Positions 11,809 through 22,898 of a DNA stretch of 64,000 bases are shown in pieces. The stretch comes from Antrodiella citrinella (lineage: Eukaryota > Basidiomycota > Agaricomycetes > Polyporales > Steccherinaceae), in the NCBI GenBank assembly GCA_004802725.1, contig SGPM01000025.1:1-64000 (forward strand), read 5' to 3'. Positions within the stretch are counted from its first letter, which is position 1; the number at the start of each line of letters is the position of its first letter. Both the position numbers and the translations under genes were made by a program. A model generated the notes under the pieces. The model saw only the letters and a list, made by a program, of their open reading frames with translations. It made no database searches and had not been told where the DNA came from.

Positions 11809-12685
11809 TCATCTCTTCCCTCGACCGTGAGCTTTTTTCCGCGATCCCTTCCCGCCTGCGAGAGTAGCCTTCTCCGTTTTCCGTGCCCGCTGCTTCGTAC
11901 GCTCGGTATTGCGATCTGCTTTCGTTTCATATTTGATATCCTTCGATCGGGTTGAAGTTTTGGCTCGTGATTTCTTCAGACCAACAGTTTTCGCATTTCG
12001 TCCTTGACCCAACTTGCGTGGTTTCTCGTGAGATACTGGTGCTGCTGGTGGCGATTGTGCAGATTCATCTGGTCGAGATTTACTGGGTCCGTGAATCAGA
12101 GTATCCGGGTCGAAATCTTCGATGACAGTGACAATGGCCAGTTGCTCTTCATCTTCGTACGCCTCGTCTGCGACGATGGGTGTACCCTTCGTCGAGGTGA
12201 AGACGGTATCCTCTTCATCCTCATCAGATTCTGCGTTCGCTGGTTAGTAAGACGGGGCTTGAATACAGCTTGTGACATACCTTCTCCAGCAATTACTTTG
12301 CGATACGCTCGCTCAACTTGCTCCGCGTTCTCTACAGCACGCTCCGCAAGCAGTTGTCGTTTCTATAGATATGATAGCTGAAGGTTCAGTGAGACCATGG
12401 CGGATTGATCAGACGTACCTCTCGTCTTACGTCCAACCTTTCCTGCTTGTCTCGGTCCTGAGCTTTTTTCTTTGCATCTTCTTTCTTCTGAAGTTTCCGT
12501 TTATGGAATCCGGTCAGAAAATCCCTGATAATGTGGTCATTGAGACTTGTGTAATCAACATAACGAAGAACTCACCTTCGATCATCTTCGTTGAAAACTA
12601 TTTCCTTGATCTGCTCCTTTCGCGCCCGCTTTTTCGACGCGATGATGTTATGAGATTTGGTGAGTACCGCAAGATTGGAAGACAT
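11809..12685 (-). CDS. RRP17: nucleolar protein Rrp17 / Nop25 family
   Basis: Four exons on the minus strand start with MSSNLAVLTKSHNIIASKKR and contain the Nop25 signature KEIVFNEDDRR followed, after an intron, by DFLTGFHKRKLQKKEDAKKK. A basic coiled-coil helix (KRQLLAERAVENAEQVERAY), an acidic stretch (ESDEDEEDTVF) and a Lys/Arg-rich tail ending ...KKAHGRGKR follow. By family knowledge Rrp17 acts in the nucleolus in 5'-end processing of ribosomal RNA and 60S maturation. It is convergent with the methyltransferase gene (157 bp between stops) and divergent from bos1. The gene looks intact. Confidence 0.82.
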
Positions 12686-12945
12686 GATGAGAACAGTGGA
12701 ACACTCGGCAAATTGTACAGTATTTCTTCGTCGCTGGTAAGTCGTGACTGCGTTCGTTGAATCGTTCGTTTGAATTTCGGTTGAGCAAAGTAATTGGCGC
12801 CCATGATAGGATTTCTATTCACGTGACACACTGCCTTCCACGACGAGTCCGACGACTGCCAGTACTTGCCACTGCGTTGAGCAAGTTGTTTATCACTTTG
12901 ACTTCAAATCTCTCCTCTCGTTACCTCTTTCCCTTTCTGTTCGAT
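12686..12945. promoter_or_regulatory. bidirectional promoter region between rrp17 and bos1
   Basis: The starts of the two divergent genes are 260 bp apart, so this segment must hold both promoters and 5' UTRs. A pyrimidine-rich stretch (CTCTTTCCCTTTCTG) just upstream of the bos1 ATG is typical of fungal start sites. No TATA box is evident. Confidence 0.55.
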
Positions 12946-13923
12946 ATGAACTCCCTATACACGCTAGGTGTACGACAAACAAATTCAATACAAGCCGACT
13001 TGGAACGTCTGCGAAATGGCGACACGTCGGCATCGCTACTAGGTCTGCATCATATTCAGGATGTTTGGTGCGAAGGGTGGGACAGCAGCGAGTCAGTGAG
13101 TTGACATGACGAATTGGCAGGGCAGATAACAGCGTCTTTGGGGGCCATGGGCAGAACTGTCGACGACTATGACTCCATGGCCAAGCGGGAGATAATTAAG
13201 GCGAAGCAGGAGAAAGCCATGATGTGAGTTGTGAGCATTACAAGGCCGAGTTCGCTTTGTTGACTGTTCGGACATTGCACAGGCGCGTTGCAAAGTTTCG
13301 TACAGACTATACTGAGCTTCGAAGTCAGTTTGAACGTGTCAAAGGCGAAGTGAGTATTCCCATGGTATCCTCTATCGGACGCGTCGTGATAAATGTTGCT
13401 GCAGCGAGAAGCAGTAACGCGGTCCGAACTCCTCGCTAGCTCATCTTCCTCCTCAATGCCGCATTCACCATTACCTGGCGATTCTCGACGGCGGTATCTC
13501 GGCGGACAACCATCACTGAGCACTGAGACATCCGAATCGCCGTTCCGCACGCCCGCGCGGTTACCATCGACGGACTTCCGTGAAAGCCATGCCCTTCGAG
13601 AACATTCCTTCATCCAGAATACAGATGCACGTCTGGATGACTTCATCACGCAAGGCCGGGCCGTTCTGGATGACTTGGTGGACCAACGGTCCGTGTTGAA
13701 AGGAACGCAGAAGCGGTTGTTGGACGCGGCGAACACGTTAGGTTTGAGCCGGAATGTCATTGGATGGATAGAGAAACGAAGGTCAGCGACAAAAGCTTGT
13801 CTCGTGATTGACCTGAGCTGACGCACTGCGATAACCTTTAGCACACAGGATATGTATATCTTCTTCGCAGGTGCTATCTTTACATTCTTCTGTTTCTGGC
13901 TCATATGGCATTACCTCGGTTGA
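12946..13923 (+). CDS. BOS1: v-SNARE Bos1 / membrin (Qb-SNARE)
   Basis: Five exons. The N-terminal helix begins MNSLYTLGVRQTNSIQADLE, followed by a helical N-terminal domain (DDYDSMAKREIIKAKQEKAM, ELRSQFERVKGE) and a Ser/Pro-rich linker. The SNARE motif is RLDDFITQGRAVLDDLVDQR with ILKGTQ-like continuation VLKGTQKRLLDAANTLGL. A short link (WIEKRSTQDMY) leads to the C-terminal anchor IFFAGAIFTFFCFWLIWHYL and stop. Bos1 serves ER-to-Golgi vesicle fusion. The central-layer Q in the SNARE helix and a tail anchor support Qb assignment. The last intron splits codons within KRS (13782-13849 region). I see no breaks. Confidence 0.85.
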
Positions 13924-14101
13924 TTCGCATTCCCTGTGTACTGGTGTTTTATTCTTCTCCTTAGGATTGTGGTCTTCGATGTTCATGTTCGTTCGCTCAC
14001 TATCTGCCCGATATCATTATGAAATTGGTCTGTTTGATACCCATAGCATGATATGGCGATGGTAAAATCGCATTGAGAACTGCGTGCTAAGCAGGGCGAG
14101 A

Positions 14102-15275
14102 TTACTTCGACTTCATCAGCTCGTCTATCCTTTCCTTCAGAGCTCTCCATGAAGGACGACCCAACTCAAACGTGGAGTCTAACCGAGAATACAAGTTCCC
14201 GCCTAGCCTAGCTACGGGCTGCAGCTTGTGAGGATCTACGGTCTGCTGGTCTTCGGTGAGAACAGCGTTGCGAACGTGTATCTGCTTGATGAGACCGATG
14301 ACGAGTGTTGTTGTCGGAATGTCCGTTCCAGTAGGAGCAATATCTTGCATATCATATAGCTACAGAAACGGTTGTGAACGAACTGTAAGATAGATTGAGT
14401 ATGGCAGACTTACCTCGCATTCCAAGTTGACTGCGCTTTCCTTCACACGAGGAGGTTTGACATGGGTCTGGTAAGACCAATGAATAAGTCCTAGGCAGAC
14501 ATAACTCAGGCTGATTAACTTACGCTCGGTATTGGTGTCAATCCACTGACGACCCATTCGTCAACATAGTCTGGGGCCTCGACGGAACATGCGTTGGCAG
14601 CGTCAACAAAAGGCTCGCTGATGATATTGACGGTGAACTCCTTCAAGGCCTTGATGTTCTCCCTTGTATCCTTCGGTCGTCTCGGACTGAGAGTCAGAGA
14701 CACCGTCAGCAGCGGCGGATTGTGCGAGATCTGAACCGGGAAGTATGATTCTCTATGATGAGACGATGACAAAGGAAGAATTGACACACTAGAGAGAAGT
14801 AGCTAGAGTACTCAATCAGCTCCCTGACGTGATATGTTCTTCATACAATTCAGCGCACCTCATGGGTGCAAGGTTCTGGACACCAGTAGCGGATGTGGTC
14901 GATACGAAAGCCACAGGACGCGGTATAACAGCACTGGTCAAAAGACGATACACATCTCTGTTCTCACCATCAACGTAAGCTCCCAAACGCGCAACTCGGA
15001 GACGGATAAATCACATACTTGCTAGGCGTTTCCGAAGCCACCCACGTCTTCCATCCAGCGTTTTCATCTTCCTTCCACTTTACTCTCTCAGCGGTATCCG
15101 ATACAAGTCCTTGGCCAAGTTCCCAACCATTCGACTGCGATGCAGTCTGACTGATATGTCGACGCAGGTCGTGTCGTGAACGGAGAGCTGTCGTTTTACG
15201 CCAAGGAGACAGTGGCGCGGTCGAGATGCATGCTTGACCCCGCAGAAGAGCACATATAGCTGGCTTCATTTTCAT
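14102..15275 (-). CDS. flavin reductase-like domain protein (FMN-binding split barrel)
   Basis: The protein begins at ATG 15273-15275 with a basic, Arg/Ser-rich presequence that could direct it to mitochondria (a second ATG is two codons later). The FMN-binding split-barrel motif follows: the strand VYRLLTSAVIPRPVAFVST, then ATGVQNLAPMSYFSL, SHNPPLLTVSLTLSPRRPKD, and TRENIKALKEFTVNIISEPF with AANACSVEAPDYVDEW. The last exons read VKESAVNLECE, TTTLVIGLIKQIHVRN and PVARLGGNLYSRL, the usual C-terminal pattern of this family. It may reduce flavin or act on a small substrate; no precise role can be set. It is convergent with bos1 (178 bp between stops). Confidence 0.82.
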
Positions 15276-15880
15276 GGAGAAAGGAAGGGCAGATAAAAGT
15301 TCTCAACTCTAGTTCTGGACAGTCAATTGACTCGAATCATGATGGCGCTTGAAATCGCTCAAAATTTCCTTTTTTGCGTGATATTTCCCTCCTTTGGAAG
15401 GGAAGACTCGGAAGAGGAACCAAGACAACGACAACGACATATATACTCCAGACCGCTGGTCGGCCCGGGACAAGTACTATCGATCAAGTGTCTCCTTCTA
15501 CAACTCATTACTCTGTACGTGGTACGCACTGGTACGCACCCGTTTATGAGTGTGAGCAGAAGCAGTTAGCTAGAAAGGTTTTACATAACTTTCAAGCTTC
15601 CAGAAAATCAGCGGCATCGAGCTAACGAAGAAAACAAAGCAATTGCGCGAACTAATTGATTGAGAGCAAGATAAGATACATTACTCGAGCTTGTGATACA
15701 AATACATTCGCGATTCGCTAATTAGTAATACAGAGCGCATTGCAGGAAACAAACTAAATAATAGCACGAGATCATCAAGAAGGACGTCTGAAAAAAATCG
15801 TCATCGCGTAGTGAGCTACAGAGCCGAATGGATTGACAAGTCAACGTACTCCATCGGGATCAGATACAACCCATATCCTC
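15276..15880. other. intergenic, no supported gene
   Basis: This lies between the start of the flavin-reductase-like gene and the 3' end of the hydrophobin gene. Short plus-strand open frames at 15327-15625 lack start context, domains and splice continuity. Probable UTR and promoter sequence. Confidence 0.5.
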
Positions 15881-16837
15881 TTATCCGACATTGACTGCAG
15901 TGCAGCCCGTGGAGACAAGTGCCTATTACGCGGAAGATGATATTAAATAATGCGACAACGAAATGAACGGAAAAGAGTCACGTACCGCTGAAGCACCCGT
16001 GCAGCAGACACGGTTCGTGCATGAACCAAGAACTGTAAGAGATACGCATCCAACAGAGATGAGTCCGGCGATGGAAGAGGACAAGCCAGCGGTAAGAAGA
16101 GCGCTTTGGCCAGCAGTAGATGTAGCCTGGAAAAAACACCGGTAAATGCCAATACATATTTGTTAGCTAGAGTCACTCACGTCTAAGGTTTGTCCGGTTC
16201 CGTCGCAGCACTGAAGGGCGCCTGAACAGGTAGGCCCCGTGGGATTGGTCGTGGGGTCAGTCCCGCCATTGTTGCCATTGTTGCCATTGTTGCCATTGTT
16301 GCCAGTGTTGCCAGTGTTGCCGGTGTTGCCATTGTTGCCATTGTTGCCGCCATTAGGACCAGTCCCACCGCCACCGCCGCCAGGATAGATAGAGCCGGAG
16401 GGGAGCCCGCCATGAGAATCGACGCCATAAGGGACATCCCCGTCGTCGAAGTTGTTACCGTTGTTGCCGTTGTTGCCGTTGAAGTTAGGATTGCCGTCGC
16501 CATTGACGTCGCCATTGACGTCGCCGTTGCCACTACCGCCGCCGTTGCCATTGCCATTGCCGTCGCCGTTGGCGTTAGGGTCGAATCCCTGACCGGAGGC
16601 GGAGCCATCGGCAGTGACGGTGACGGTGACAACGGAGGGGGATGCTGTGGCGGTGCCAGTGGGGGCGGGGGTGAAGGTCGTGGTGAAGGTCGACACCCCA
16701 GAGGATTGCTGAGCGGGAGGAGTGAAGTAGGGGCGGTAAGGTCGGTACTGGCGCTTCTCAGCAGGAGTCGCGACGGCTGCGAGGACGAGGACGGACGCGG
16801 CTGCGATGAAGCAAGCTGTGCGGATAGAGAAAGTCAT
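15881..16837 (-). CDS. class I hydrophobin with long Asn/Gly-rich N-terminal extension
   Basis: Three exons (16837-16181, 16126-15986, 15922-15881) encode 279 residues. A signal peptide (ACFIAAASVLVLAAVATPA) is followed by a Thr/Pro-rich part and about 110 residues rich in Asn and Gly (NGDVNGDVNGDGN, GNNGNTGNTGNTGNNGN). The eight hydrophobin cysteines are complete: C204, C210-C211, C246, C255, C260-C261 and C273, spacing C-x5-CC-x34-C-x8-C-x4-CC-x11-C. Cys8 lies in a 14-codon last exon ending STGCTAVNVG; the alternative downstream acceptor would lose it, which is why I chose 15922. Hydrophobins self-assemble at surfaces of aerial hyphae and fruiting bodies. The mature domain is usual; the repeat extension makes the protein more than twice the common size. 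Confidence 0.85.
16257..16355. repeat. 9-bp tandem repeats encoding Gly-Asn-Asn/Thr in the hydrophobin
   Basis: The plus strand repeats a TTGCCATTG / TTGCCAGTG unit about ten times. On the coding strand this is the GNN/GNT run of the hydrophobin extension. Related 9-bp units recur at 16455-16580. Such arrays readily change copy number by slippage. Confidence 0.85.
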
Positions 16838-17879
16838 GGTGCGTATGAGAGGAGAGCAGGAGGATGGGATCTGAGAGACTGTCGTTGTTGAATTGTTGAG
16901 GCGTGAATTGCAAAGCTTTATACCTCGCCGGATGACCTACACCGTCATGGTTCGCGAAGGCGGATCGTACTTGACCATGACGACATCCATGGTGTTCTCT
17001 CACGGTGAATACTGAAAAGTGTGGGTGTCATGGATTCCGAAGTCAAGATATCGAGGCGAACATACCGTTCGATGCGACGGATGACCACTACCCGGCGGCA
17101 GCAATCCACCTGATCTTGGTCGATCGCCTATGGCGGAAGCTTCCGGTACCTGGTGCAAACATTGGGCAATCGTGTTGTGAAGTCGCTCAAATGAGGGTGG
17201 GATTGGCCAGCATAAGTAGTATCCGTTGGAATAAGTCGAGCCCGGTTCCTGTCGGAGTCATCGATCTAATCGAAAGTGCCATTTCCGTGATGTCGACGTC
17301 TCTTTCAGTTGGCGGGTGGGATGGTTTGGTCCTGGAATGTGACACAGAAGTATTTCCCGGCAGAAGTGAGCTATTCGGACTGTCAGAAGGGAGTCACCCA
17401 TTCGCGACGACGCGCAAGACGGATCCTATGCGAGCTTTCGCATGAAGCAGTATACTTTTCACCAAGCGCGAATGGTCACATGTATGCGCCAGGAACGGAA
17501 GTCGGTCAGTGGCCAGGAGATTCCAACCTTGAAAGCTTGAACCCAAGACTCCCTTGACACGAGGCTGGGAGTCAAGCCGGAGATGCAAGAGGAGGATGTA
17601 CCAAACCTATATACAGGTCTACGTGACCGTCACGGATGTGACACTACAGTGACCAGGGATAACTTTGAAGCGGAAGTTCCCGAAGGGCGGGTTCCGAGTC
17701 CTTCCGACCGTTCTTGGCAACGACTCGAAGACGCGTCCGCACTTTCTTTCTTGAGGGATATATACTGGCTCGGTAATCGCCCTATCAGCATGTTTACAAG
17801 CATACGACTCTGTCGATCTTGAACGGTGAATACATCTGCGCACATACGATACACGCATCAACATCCTCGCTCTTCCGAA
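16838..17879. other. hydrophobin upstream region, no supported gene
   Basis: The first 150 bp are the likely hydrophobin promoter and 5' UTR; a TATAAAGC box is visible on the minus strand near 16912-16923. Plus-strand open frames at 17005-17557 have no recognisable domain and no consistent splicing, so I treat them as chance. Confidence 0.4.
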
Positions 17880-18985
17880 AACATCGTGAGATTTCTCGTC
17901 TTCACGATAGATAGCCCAAGGTGCAGTCTTCTCCGAGTCGTCGGGAATGTGAGCGGTATAATGAATCTGCACCGCCGTCGGTCCATCGTGCTGGCTTTTC
18001 TCCGCACAGGCTGCAATTCGATATGGGGCGCATCGCGCATGGAAGTTCCTTGGTCAATGATGATGGTACGCAAGTCCTTGATTTAGCGATCTGAAACAGC
18101 ATACGTTGAAGACTCCCATGATGATCACGGTGAAAGGACATACTGGAGTGCAACTAGAGTTGTATCGACCATATGCACCTCGGTGCGCTAGCCTATGCCT
18201 ATGGTACGAAGTTGTCGCGCAGCCTCTACGATACCTGTATTCAAAGACATAAGCTAATATTCATGACACCATGATTGCTTCTACTGACGTGAAAACATAG
18301 ATCTGCTCACCTGAAAGTGCATGAGAGTATGGACTCAATGACATCGACAAGTTGGCTTCCATCACCTCTGTTACAGGTCACGACCTCGACCTTAGGACAT
18401 GCCCGGAGAATAGGGTGAGCGCAAGTCGGGAGTATGATGGTTCGGACTTGAGGAAATGATCTGTCGCGGAATGTGTCGTCGAGCTCGGTACTTATGGAGA
18501 GCTTTAACCCGAAACGAACCAGCTGTAAAGTCCGCAGATTCGGGAGCCTCTGTAAGCAGTCTGCGAGTGATAGAAGTACTAGATTCTTGCTGTTGGAAAG
18601 CGTGGATGCTCAGCGAAAAAAATCCTATGACATACAGGAGAATCATTGATGATGCATACGAGGCCGGACGTACTGCACGAGCTGAGCAAAATNTTGGTGG
18701 TCCACGAGACNATGACACAGTCGAGGTAGCTTCTGAGGGGGTTNCAGATCGCGCTCGTTCTTCATTACACATCCTTCAACCTGTTTCCAGNCCAGAGGAC
18801 GACACGCGGATCGTAGCGTGCGGCAGGTCTGGAAGTGNTCCCACAGTGCGTCGGTCAGCTCATTGTATTGCTCCGGAAGACTCCTAGAGTAGGAAAACAT
18901 GTNCATCAGTGTAACAATCCGGTAATTAGCCAACACTATGTCGAACAGCTCCTCATAAGACCTCTAGAAGCATGTATGAACGTGC
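17880..18985 (-). pseudogene. F-box-like protein paralog, decayed
   Basis: Translated blocks on the minus strand follow, in order, the intact F-box-like gene at 22899-24142: LANYRIVTLM and QTCRTLRSACRPL near 18930-18780, KLPRLC and QLVQYV near 18700, PTCAHPILRACPKVEVVTC with DGSQLVD near 18440-18340, HRGAYGRYNSS near 18190-18160, and a final IHYTAHIPDD...APW block near 17950. The blocks fall in different frames and are separated by stops, so it is a broken copy even allowing for introns. Several N bases also fall in this interval. The N-terminal part with the F-box proper is not recognisable upstream of 18,985. Confidence 0.7.
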
Positions 18986-19656
18986 GGTCATTCTAGGTTC
19001 TGGCGATTGCTTGCGNACGCAGGCGGGGAGACTTGGGTTCCTTGAGATCGTATGAAGGAAAGTCGAGAAGAAATCACGACGAAACAATGGGTGTTACTTC
19101 AGTACAATGTGCACGACCAAAGCTTCATCTTCTGGACGTCTCGAATCAGCACCTTGTACAAGAATTAGATCGCACTTTGAGAACATATTATCAATATGTA
19201 ACTTGACATTCCGGTTGTCACCCTCTTGTCTTCTTGTTTTGCTACAGNACTACCGTTGTCTGGTCGACACGACTCGGATAGACGTTGACAAAAGGCCTGA
19301 GNTCGAACATACTGCTTCCCTTACATAATGGCATNGATGATCTGAAGTGCTTGCTAGAAATTCGGCTGAATGTTCCTCTGGCCACCGTGGCACGAAGATA
19401 GATCCAGGATTAGAGAGTAAAAAGTATGAGTTCATGAACATCACGGAGGGAGAACGGACACTGACAGTTGACGGACAGCGCGGTCAACAAGCGGAATATG
19501 ATCAGTCATGACATCTGACTAAGCGCGTATCTTCAAANTACGGCGCCAGTCTCTCATGTTCTCCTCGTCACNGACCATCACTCGTCTCCTGCATTTCCCT
19601 GGGTTTCTCCTTCAAAACATACACTNTTTCGTCGTTCATTCGTCTTTTAGTCAAAA

Positions 19657-21127
19657 ATGCTGGCTCAGAGAGTGTTGAAACAGTCAGTAGCCGCATCGTG
19701 GTCGTCTGCAGCTGGTATGTCACAAGAGCACATTTCCCTTTCGTGTATTCACATGTTGTCCATAGCCGTTGCCTCCTCTTCACAATCACCCCATGCTCGT
19801 ACCAACCCAAAATTACGCGGAAGTAGATCAATATCTTCGTCTGCTGGCCCGTCTGTCGACCGTCGCCATCCTGCGACTGGTCAGACCCGAGCATATTCTT
19901 TAGAGCAGCAGGATGCTTCTCAACCATCAACGTACGTTTTTGCGCCATTTCTNGATGCATGTACTGAAACAAGTCTTGTGCTTCAGAGATGATCCGTTAT
20001 TCTCNTCAAAACCNTCCTGGGACTCTCTCTTCAGCGACCTCCCTGACACTGCAAGCCAGCCCAGCCATCGTCATACGGCGAAAGGGAAACGTTTGCTTGG
20101 TGCCGGAGCAGCCCCGCGGCGGCAGAGCATGACTGTCCGCGAGATGACCGCATTCGACGATATGTTCAGCCGTATCTTCAACGCCGCAACCGTACACCCG
20201 ACGACACCGCAGAGCCCGAACCTGTTCAAACCTATCCCAAACGGCAATGAGGACTCCATGGATGCATTGAAGTTCAATTGGGCAGGACGAGCGACGGATG
20301 GAGTGGCGACGCAGGACGTGGATGATCTCTTCGGCCAGATCAGACGCCACAGCAAGCGCGTGCAGTGGACGAGTGAGGCAGACGAGGAGTTCGACCGCAA
20401 GAAGGAGGAGATGAACTTGTGCGAGACAGACCACCAGCTGCTGGAGTGGGCTCAGCGGGAAGTGTTCGATGAATCGAAGCGATACGAGGAGGTTGCCAGG
20501 TTAAAGTTGTCTCAGGGTACGTCTTCGTCGCAGGAGCAAGTACAGCTACAGCCTCTGGCCTACCCCCATCTTATCGCCTACCTCATGCGCACGTTCCGTG
20601 AAAAATATTCCGACCCACACCTCGCACTCTCCATCTTCTCACACGCCCGCCATCTTTCCATTCCTTCCTTCGTATTCGGGTGCACAACGTCAGCGTACAA
20701 CGAGCTCCTAGAGACGAAATGGGCGTGCTTCCGGGACCTGCGTGGCATTGTGGATGCACTGGAGGAGATGCAGGTGAACGGTGTCCCGATGGACTCTCGC
20801 ACGAAGGCGTTGTGCGAGATGGTCAGGAGGGAGTGCGGTGCACGGGAGCTATGGGGCGAGGAGCGCAACGTCGGGAGCGGTGAGGTATGGGAGATGCTGC
20901 AATTTATCGACAAGGTCGTCGCCGGAGTCAACGACAAGATGTTCAAAGAGAGGAGGCGTGTGGCTGCGCCGGAGGACGGCAAGCAGGAGCTTGGTGCGTG
21001 GAAGTCCCGTGCATTCCTCGATGGAAGCTCAAAAGAAGAGGACAGTTGGGAGTTCGGGAAGTGGGATGACGACTCGCGTATGGAACCCGACGCACGGCTA
21101 TTTGCTCCAGTGCAGTTCTTTGCTTGA
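19657..21127 (+). CDS. Mtf2-like mitochondrial protein
   Basis: Three exons: 19657-19714, 19766-19931, 19987-21127. The N-terminus (MLAQRVLKQSVAASWSSAA) is basic and Ser-rich like a mitochondrial targeting peptide. The large third exon carries SWDSLFSDL, MTAFDDMFSRIFNA, and a helical C-terminal region with AYNELLETKWACFRDLRGI and ALEEMQVNGVPMDSRTKALC. This matches basidiomycete proteins annotated with the Mtf2-like domain; yeast Mtf2/Nam1 couples mitochondrial transcription and translation. The role here is inferred from family only. Three N bases fall in the gene (one in intron 2, two early in exon 3), leaving two residues undetermined. Confidence 0.7.
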
Positions 21128-21359
21128 TTCTTTGCTTAGACATATACACCCCCACTCTTCACTATGCACATCGTTCCGTAAAATACTAACCCTTAATGGC
21201 ACAACACACCCAGCTCGCGCTGAAATTTTCTCTCTGCGTTGCTGTACTGCGAATTCATTAGCATCACCGAAAATATAGCCCAGACGGCAGTAAGTATCAC
21301 ACGCAGTTCACATGGTATATGTACCAATGAATTCAAGGGTGTCTACAGTCACACGATAA

Positions 21360-21836
21360 TCACAAGAGGCTACCTAACATACGTCGGTCCGTCGTTAGGG
21401 TCAACGCCGTCTGCGCCTGAGCGTACACCCTCCGCAACATCCGGAATGCTGAGAGGATTGACTCTCGGTCGTTGGCGGAGGATGCTTGCTTCACCGTCGT
21501 CATAGTTATCGGAATCGATGTTGAGGGGAAATCGTCGTCGTTATGACCATTACCATTGGAGAACTGATTAGGTGGGGATTGATTTTCAGGCTGAGATGTG
21601 GGCTCAGGGAATGGCGAATCGACACCCTCAGCGGGCGTAGGCTCCGGAGGCGCGGACGGGAAAGTGGGAGTAGGGTCGAAGATGGTGGTGGATGTGGTGG
21701 TGGGTATGGGTGTGAAACCGGGGGTGTTGAATGGCTGACAAGGCTGGAATTGCCTGGCACCGAAGTTGGCTGGTGTGGCAGCCGCGGATGCCACCAGCGA
21801 GCAGAGAGAGATGAAGGCTACGCGTGCGAAGAACAT
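21360..21836 (-). CDS. secreted Pro/Thr-rich protein, 3' end uncertain
   Basis: A clear signal peptide starts at ATG 21834-21836 (MFFARVAFISLCSLVASAAA). It is followed by ATPANFGARQFQPCQPF and a Pro/Thr/Ser-rich stretch ending in NGNGHNDDD. The N-terminal design (signal, ATPAxxxxRQ, F/Y-rich turn, TxTTT, NGNG, DDD) parallels that of the hydrophobin at 15.9-16.8 kb. No hydrophobin cysteines follow. After NDDD the open frame becomes less protein-like, while the next frame reads NIDSDNYDDGEAS and DGVDPNDGPTYV, suggesting a one-base frame change or an unrecognised intron. The true C-terminus is therefore unsure. Confidence 0.55.
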   Translation of the reverse strand: MFFARVAFISLCSLVASAAATPANFGARQFQPCQPFNTPGFTPIPTTTSTTIFDPTPTFPSAPPEPTPAEGVDSPFPEPTSQPENQSPPNQFSNGNGHNDDDFPSTSIPITMTTVKQASSANDRESILSAFRMLRRVYAQAQTALTLTTDRRMLGSLL

Positions 21837-22126
21837 GGTGATGACTGTTGCGTGGAATTCTGTGGGACGTTCTGTCTGATAAACGGGCTTTTTTCTGTTA
21901 GCCTGTCGGGTTATATACGACGCACCCAGGGCGGGGGATCGGCTGGGCCCACGTATGGTAGGAGGGAATGCTGCTTCGTTTTCCGAGCAGACATGGTTCT
22001 GCCCATGACGTAGTGAGGTATGTTGGATAAACGCATCGGTACCGCTTGATGATGAAATGGAGAGCACATTTAGGTGTTCCGCTGCTTCCGTGCGGGTTTG
22101 TAATAGTGTTGACTCTTCAAAGGTGC

Positions 22127-22367
22127 ATTGTCGGAAATTTCCCTGGGTCCTTTCAAGGTATCTGGCTTGCAAGATCAAGGGTCTTTCCCCTTGCAAGGTC
22201 TTGCAAGCGAAATTTACGTTACAAGGCGTCTCAAGACAGAAATAAGGCCGAATCAAGGTAGTGAGATGCCTCAAAAGGTGTCACAAGAGTAAATCAAGTG
22301 AGTTTCAAGATTGATGAAAGGTAAAATAACGTTCCTCTTGCAAACCCTCAGGGAAATTTCCGACAAT
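22127..22367. mobile_element. MITE-like element with 19-bp perfect terminal inverted repeats
   Basis: ATTGTCGGAAATTTCCCTG at 22127-22145 is repeated exactly inverted at 22349-22367. The 241-bp interior has no coding capacity and is full of short CTTGCAAG/CAAG words. The size and ends fit a non-autonomous DNA transposon. No convincing target-site duplication is visible at the exact ends, so the superfamily is undetermined. It lies about 530 bp upstream of the F-box-like gene. Confidence 0.65.
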
Positions 22368-22898
22368 ACTACGAGAAAACTCCTGCTACCGAAGCAACGG
22401 TAGCAAATGGAACTGTGACGTAGAAGTCGCATCGTTGAAAAACAGTCTGGGCAGACACGGATGCCGTAGGACGAAGTCAGTCGCAGTCTTCTCGAGACTT
22501 CATTAAAGTTGATTTGCCAGTGAGGGTACCCTTCGCGTAACGACACCGGCATTGTCCGACTTTTAGACGCCCTTGATCGTGACCGGAATACAGCGGCCCG
22601 GAAGCGTCTTGAACGGTCAAAGTTCAAGCAACGACACCGATCATGTAGCTCGAACCCTTCATCAACGGTCAAGGCATTGTCGTACAGGACTCTGGTACTA
22701 CCGCGTTGACTCGACGACAGTCTCTTTGCAACGAGCAAAGTAAGTCACTACTACAATGATGTACGTGAAGACAAGGATAACAGTGTCTTCGCAGTCTGTA
22801 GCATTTGGTATAAGAATGTGGCGACTTTGTGCGATGATGTGCACCTTCGAACTTTCTCCCTCGCCGTGTATTTCTCTCTCTCTTTTTTCTGAGTTGAC

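Noticed and set aside
16412..16891. Plus-strand open frame through the repeat region
   Set aside because: Antisense of the Asn/Gly repeats of the hydrophobin; composition is an artefact of the 9-bp repeat.
17005..17445. 146-residue plus-strand open frame upstream of the hydrophobin
   Set aside because: No domain, no promoter signal and it covers the likely hydrophobin upstream region.
22271..22738. 155-residue minus-strand open frame with CPDC and CYRC pairs
   Set aside because: It starts in sequence next to the MITE, overlaps its right inverted repeat and has no splice or domain support; the Cys pairs look accidental.
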